Origin: Glandiceps talaboti
Taxonomy: Eukaryota; Hemichordata; Enteropneusta; Spengelidae
Reading direction: 5' to 3'
NCBI RefSeq assembly: GCF_964340395.1
Contig: NC_135554.1
Location: forward strand, 3,708,975 to 3,772,974
DNA: 64,000 bases
Shown here: positions 59,289-64,000 of the stretch, one piece after another
Numbering within the stretch: the stretch's first letter is position 1
How the letters are laid out: each line of letters starts with the position of its first letter
Program-made: the position numbers and the translations under genes
The notes under the pieces: model-generated
Seen by the model: only the letters and a program-made list of their open reading frames with translations
Databases searched by the model: none
What the model was told of the DNA's origin: nothing

Positions 59289-59533
59289 TAGACTGTCGAC
59301 AGTCGCTCGCGCCTTTTTTGCCCAAAGTTTTATCTAAACTCCGATCCCGCGCAACACTAGTCTAATCGCAAATTGAGGGCCGAAGGCCCGAGGTCGAGGG
59401 CCGAAGGCCCGGCTTGGGCCTTCGCAATACGGCCCTCGATATCAGTTTGCGATTATACTATTACTAGTGTTGCGCCGGACCGGAGTTTAGATAAAACGTA
59501 GGGAAAAAGGCGCGAGCGACTGTCGACAGTCTA
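59289..59533. mobile_element. 245-bp palindromic foldback MITE with 9-bp target duplication
   Basis: Perfect 9-bp flanks TCATACCTC lie at 59280-59288 and 59534-59542. The ends TAGACTGTCGACAGTCGCTC are perfect inverted repeats. The arms (about 110 bp each) share CGCGCC, TTTTATCTAAACTCCG, GCAACACTAGT and AATCGCAAA, and contain GGGCCGAAGGCCC repeats towards the centre. No coding capacity. A partial relative is at 62335-62408. The TAGACTGT start and the 9-bp duplication are shared with the MITEs in PLPP introns 2 and 5. Superfamily not determined; 9 bp would fit Mutator-like elements. Confidence 0.85.
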
Positions 59534-59542
59534 TCATACCTC

Positions 59543-62334
59543 ATGTATAGTCTGTCTGCTAGACATGTATCGCCGGAGAGAGAGGTATCTAAATTTGTCC
59601 ATATGTTGTAGAAGACGAGGTGTCAGCTAGGTGGAAATGGCACGTGTATAATAATATAGCAAACAATCTTATCTACAATATCATCAACAAAAAATTAGTT
59701 TAATAGTTTAATATGTACCATCTTAGATTGAACGGTGTCCCCCAAATTTACATACACATTTACATACAAATTTACATACAAATTTACATACACATTTACG
59801 TACACATTTACATACACATTTACATACACATTTATTTATTCATTATTAGCGTGTTACTTTTTATTGTTTGAATGTGTGTACGTGGTTGGTCTTGTTCCTC
59901 GCTTTCAGGAAGCAGGCGCTCACTCTCGGAATTAAAAATAAATACAGAAATCGATCCGTATTCACTACATAATGTGTTAATCAGATTGGCCAAAGACCAA
60001 TATCTTAGTGATTTGAACCTTGTAACAATGGACATTTTACTTAACTGACCTAGACGTGCACGTGCACGTAATTATGAGAGGGTTTCTTATAATTCACTGT
60101 ATGTCAATACTATAAACCTATTAATCAAATTATATACGTATACAACCATCTCAAGGCCAATCAGAAACTAAGCAAATTGAAACCTAAACCCGTCGTCAAT
60201 CGATTACTTCACAGTTGTTGTTTTCTTAAACCCAGTTATAATCTGGTCAGAGATGAATCTTTCATGTTATCCTCCTCCTTCTCCTCCCCCCTCCTCTTCC
60301 TCGTCATATTTTTTAGGAAACTCTAAAACGAAACTCTAATTTTAGCACCGAACAATAAATAAACTCATTTGATTTTGTCATTAATAAACCCAACATTTTC
60401 GTTATTATGACGCATGATTTTTAAAAATCAACCAAAATATACGTGTCACTTATTATAATAAAGATATTTAGATTAGCGGTAAAGATGTGTTGTTATTAAA
60501 TGACACATGTGGACGATTGACCAGCATGCTCCATGCATTGAGTTCATTCTCTCAAGCATATTATGCTAATAATAATGAATATTGCCCACAAGTCATTAAT
60601 TAAGCCATGCCACCAACCTAGCAATACATTTCAACAAAAGTTAAAACTCGGCAAGGGTGTGATGTGATGATATACCACCACTCTGGTCAAAACTCTCCTC
60701 AACTTCTAATGGTTGTCATAGATACAGGATACAAAGTACAAGCTAACAGATGGTCATACTATATGCACGAGTAATAAATTTACTCCTTCAGTTTGCTAAC
60801 TTTACAAAGTGATATGTTTGACGGGACTGTACAGCCAGTAACGGAACGGGAACTAAGTAACAATCATGTCACTTGGTCTGACAACCTCCGTTTGATTTCA
60901 GCTTTGGAAGCTCAACTAAATAGCGATTTTAGACTACTTTTTGGCGACGAGAAGGATTAGGAATACTATATATAACACCTTACATTGTGGAAGTGTGGAC
61001 AACTGAATATAGTCTGACTAGTAAGTCTAAATATTTTCTTGTTATGTTTTTCTAATTTGACCCCAAAACACCCGTTGTCTTAGAATATGTTTAATATGTT
61101 TCTTCGCTGTATAATCATCCATAAGCCTGAACCAGTCCGAACTATCACGAGTTATATATGAACATTATCTTTCTCCTCAAATAACGAATATATGTTTTAC
61201 CTATCTGGATGTGAGCGATTAACACTGTACATGTCGTGGATAGTATTCTTCTATACGTCATTATAGGTATACGGTTCTACTGATTATCATTTTTATAAAG
61301 TCGTAAATGTAAGAGATGTATAGTTGATGTCATGAAATCGGCATATTGAACCGGACCGTGTTTATCAGCAGACGCCAACATCCATCCTTTATTTGACATT
61401 GACAGCGAATGGCTAAAAGGAAATTTATTGTCAAAAGCTGAAAAAGCTAACATTTACTTACCGATATTGAATTGTTTATTGTTTGACAACATCAGTTATT
61501 CTCTTACCATGTGTGAAAATGTATCAAAGAATGAAGAGTGGAGATATGTGGTTTCACAACACACCGCAGAATACACTCTAAACTTGAAACCAGTAGGATA
61601 TTTTAGGAATATTATGCCTTTTAAAATCATGTACGGTGTTTTTACGACACCAGTTTTACATATGGTGGCTGACAAGTGAAAAATATTGTATACTTGTTGT
61701 GTAAGTAATAGACCTCAGACTGTTACATCACCGTGTTTTCTATATATATAGACATTACTTGTACTTGTAAGTAAGTAAGTAAACAGACAGACTTAGGTGT
61801 GATGCAATAGGTAGGAAAGAAACCAAACACATATATATTTTGAAATAATAATATTTATAATTGTTCTTGTTTTCCCCTCGGTTGGTGTAGGAGGGGCGTG
61901 GTCACTGATTTTGACATGTTACCACACATACCAATGTAACTCATGACAATACTTCAGATTGTTATACATGCACTAGGATTTATTACAATGTCAAATGTCA
62001 CTTTGGAGACAGGTAGCACTGTACTGCTGCAATTTGTACTCATTTTGGTTTCTCAGTTGCAGGTTATAAACAAGCCGGCCCAGTCTACACGTGATATTAA
62101 TCATTGCTTTAATCATATACTAATTATTTATTTATGTAATAGTTGAAATACATGAATACACATTTGAACAAAATGAAAGAGAAAAAATCAATATTACAAG
62201 TTACAGTGCAATAAATTATGTACTATTTGTGGAACTTATGTCAATACACGTATAAGAAGTAGTTTTGATTCAATCTGGAGTAGTGTGTATACAGAATATA
62301 TCATTGCTATCGGCCCACTCAGGTCAGTGGTTAC
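59543..62334. other. Intergenic; 12-bp repeat at 59755-59833
   Basis: An ATTTACATACAC repeat (about 7 units) lies at 59755-59833. The rest is unique AT-rich DNA. A CTATATATAAC word near 60964 followed by a GTAAGT near 61021 could mark a promoter with a non-coding first exon, but nothing else supports it. The short frames at 61428 and 61943 are not convincing. Confidence 0.4.
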
Positions 62335-62408
62335 TGTCGACAGTCGTTCGTGTCTTTTTTGCTACGTTTTATCTAAAACTAAAGTCGTTGCCTCGCTCCG
62401 ATCCGGAG
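62335..62408. mobile_element. Partial copy of the 59289 foldback element
   Basis: ACTGTCGACAGTCG, TCTTTTTTGC, ACGTTTTATCTAAA and GATCCGGAGT match one arm of the foldback at 59289-59533 in the same order. The second arm is absent, and a (GAGT)n microsatellite starts exactly where it breaks off. Confidence 0.7.
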
Positions 62409-62512
62409 TGAGTGAGTGAGTGAGTGAGTGAGTGAGTGAGTGAGTGAGTGAGTGAGTGAGTGAGTGAGTGAGCGAGCGAGCGAGCGAGCGAGCGAGCGAG
62501 TGAGCGCGCTCG
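62403..62512. repeat. (GAGT)n-(GAGC)n microsatellite
   Basis: About 17 GAGT units followed by about 8 GAGC units and a GC-rich end. Confidence 0.95.
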
Positions 62513-63110
62513 CGTGCGTGTGTGCCAGCTGGCGTACATGCGTGTATTAAAAAATCTGCATGATGTAATGTAATGAATGGCAATGTTGTTCGGTATCATA
62601 TATTACAGTGCAACAACTTTCATTTCACTTTACTCTATTGTGACCAGTGTCGTTGCAATCAACTCAAAGATTATAAATAGATTTCTATAGCAACCTAGAT
62701 ATGTATATGACATTACTATCAGCAATAAAAGTTACTTATTAACACAGTATAAACACAGCTACATTGACTTGTCACATGTTCATGTCATTCGATAACTTTT
62801 ATAACGGGCACATTATCATATTTATTGCGGTGAGAAAGTTTGTTAATTTGTTATTGATTTTAACACAGAGAATGTGTTGCTGAACACAATTATGGACACG
62901 TAGTCCAAGTCAACAAAATCATATTAATAATTTGTTCTCAGTCGAGCAAACAATATATTGTCACGTGACGGCGGAAACCCCCCCCCTGCGAACCCCATAA
63001 GTAGAATAACGTCCATGGATACGATAATTAGTCCAATTATAATAATATTCTCTATGCTCTGATCATTTCGTATGAATAAATCTTTAAAAACACAAATTGA
63101 CATTTTATAA
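62513..63110. other. Intergenic, nothing recognised
   Basis: Unique AT-rich DNA up to the TAA (63108-63110) that flanks the last transposon. Confidence 0.4.
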
Positions 63111-64000
63111 GGGACCGGTCAGTTTCTTTGGCGGGGTGGGAGTGGCGGGGTGGGGTGTGGCGGGTTGGTTTTTGAAATGGCGGTAGGGGGGTCACCCTGT
63201 TTTGAATATTTTGGATAGGGGTCCTTATGTGTTGGATTTTTTAGTAAGAAAAAAAAATTCTATATTAGCATAATATTGTCTGAACTGGTATTTGTTCTTG
63301 TCCCTGTTTCTTACCTATATTTTTCAATATTACTTCACACGGACTGACGCTCAAGCATAACTATAAATATACATACATTACGTACCTACCACACTAATTA
63401 CAGAACATGTCATGTAAACACTCATATTTCATAATCGATGGCCAATGCTTGACATTTATTGCACTTTGGGCCAAAAGTTGAAAGTTCCGTAATGGTCTAA
63501 ATCTTCATTGATAGTTTATAAAAGAGGTTATTCTAAATTGTTCTCCTCTTCAGTATCAATGGATTAATACACATTGTGTACTTTCTATTTGGGATACTAC
63601 ATGTTACCTACACTACAAAATACCACATCTCCTAAGATTCCAGTTTCTATTATACATAGCAGGCTGGGTATGAGCACCTAAAGTTCTCTAACATACCAGT
63701 GACTTTAATATATCTGCAATAGTAATGCCACTATACCAACTCGAATGTTACGGACACTACCTGGCCCTTTTTATGTGTCATGCGAAACTCATTTAAAAAT
63801 TACATTAACTTTAGATTGTCGAAGCTGTGAAATATTACCTAAAAGGCTTTGAATAACCCCCCAGGGATCTAGGAGGAGACCCCGAGGACTCTCTCACCCC
63901 CCGTGGTCACTCATGCAGTCAGCCAACAATCACTGAGATGCACCAACCGTTTACTGTCATAATTAAACTTTTCTTAAACATTTTCACTTTATGTATAAAG
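63111..64000. mobile_element. Second copy of the GGGACCGGTCAG transposon, inverted, cut by window end (copy B)
   Basis: It starts GGGACCGGTCAGTTTCTT after TAA and corresponds, as reverse complement, to 2747 down to about 1868 of copy A. Shared landmarks are the TGACCCCCC-type subterminal motifs, CTTGTCCCTGTTTCTTAC, GAACATGTCATGTAAA, CCAGTTTCTATTATACATAG, AAAGTTCTCTAACATACC and CACTGAGATGCACCAAC. Point and indel differences are frequent, so the two copies are not recent duplicates of each other. Confidence 0.85.

Noticed and set aside
60960-61030. TATA-like word with a downstream GTAAGT as promoter and first exon
   Set aside because: Common words in AT-rich DNA; no coding exon recognised downstream within the window.

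Overview
The window is metazoan nuclear DNA. It has spliced genes with GT-AG introns, (CA)n, (GTAT)n and (CATA)n microsatellites, LINE and Ty3/Gypsy retrotransposons, TIR elements and long minisatellites. Base composition is AT-rich. The repeat style suggests a marine invertebrate such as a hemichordate, amphioxus or lophotrochozoan, but the species cannot be fixed from the sequence. There are no prokaryotic operons, rRNAs or convincing tRNAs.

Layout. 1-2750: the right end of one C-rich element abuts a complete 2.03 kb TIR transposon (718-2747, TTA target duplication). 2880-5045: a decayed plus-strand LINE interrupted by a fragment of a second, minus-strand LINE. 5153-36426: the main gene, a six-exon phospholipid phosphatase (PLPP/LPP, PAP2 superfamily) on the plus strand, which splices in silico to 305 residues with all three phosphatase motifs. 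Its introns hold most of the repeats: a 44-bp satellite (intron 1); a 69-bp satellite, a 29-bp satellite and a 102-bp MITE (intron 2); (TG)n, a 34/36/38-bp satellite and a 13.5 kb array of a different 29-bp unit (intron 3); a 106-bp MITE, a 30-bp satellite and an antisense Ty3/Gypsy element with 723-bp terminal redundancy (intron 5).

36427-51214: downstream of PLPP come two 32-bp arrays, a 19-bp array, a 43-bp array, a 0.3 kb foldback element and a broken protein-kinase fragment. 51215-57448: a two-exon gene for an unrecognised, charged, probably disordered 429-residue protein. 57449-64000: mostly non-coding, with a palindromic foldback MITE flanked by a perfect 9-bp target duplication, a partial relative of it, and at 63111 a second, inverted copy of the 718-2747 transposon running off the window.

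The genes do not form a pathway. The notable biology is repeat biology: one conserved membrane enzyme gene of 0.9 kb coding sequence is spread over 31 kb because unrelated tandem arrays, several with higher-order structure, have grown in its introns. At least four families of short or non-autonomous elements with inverted ends can be defined from the window alone.
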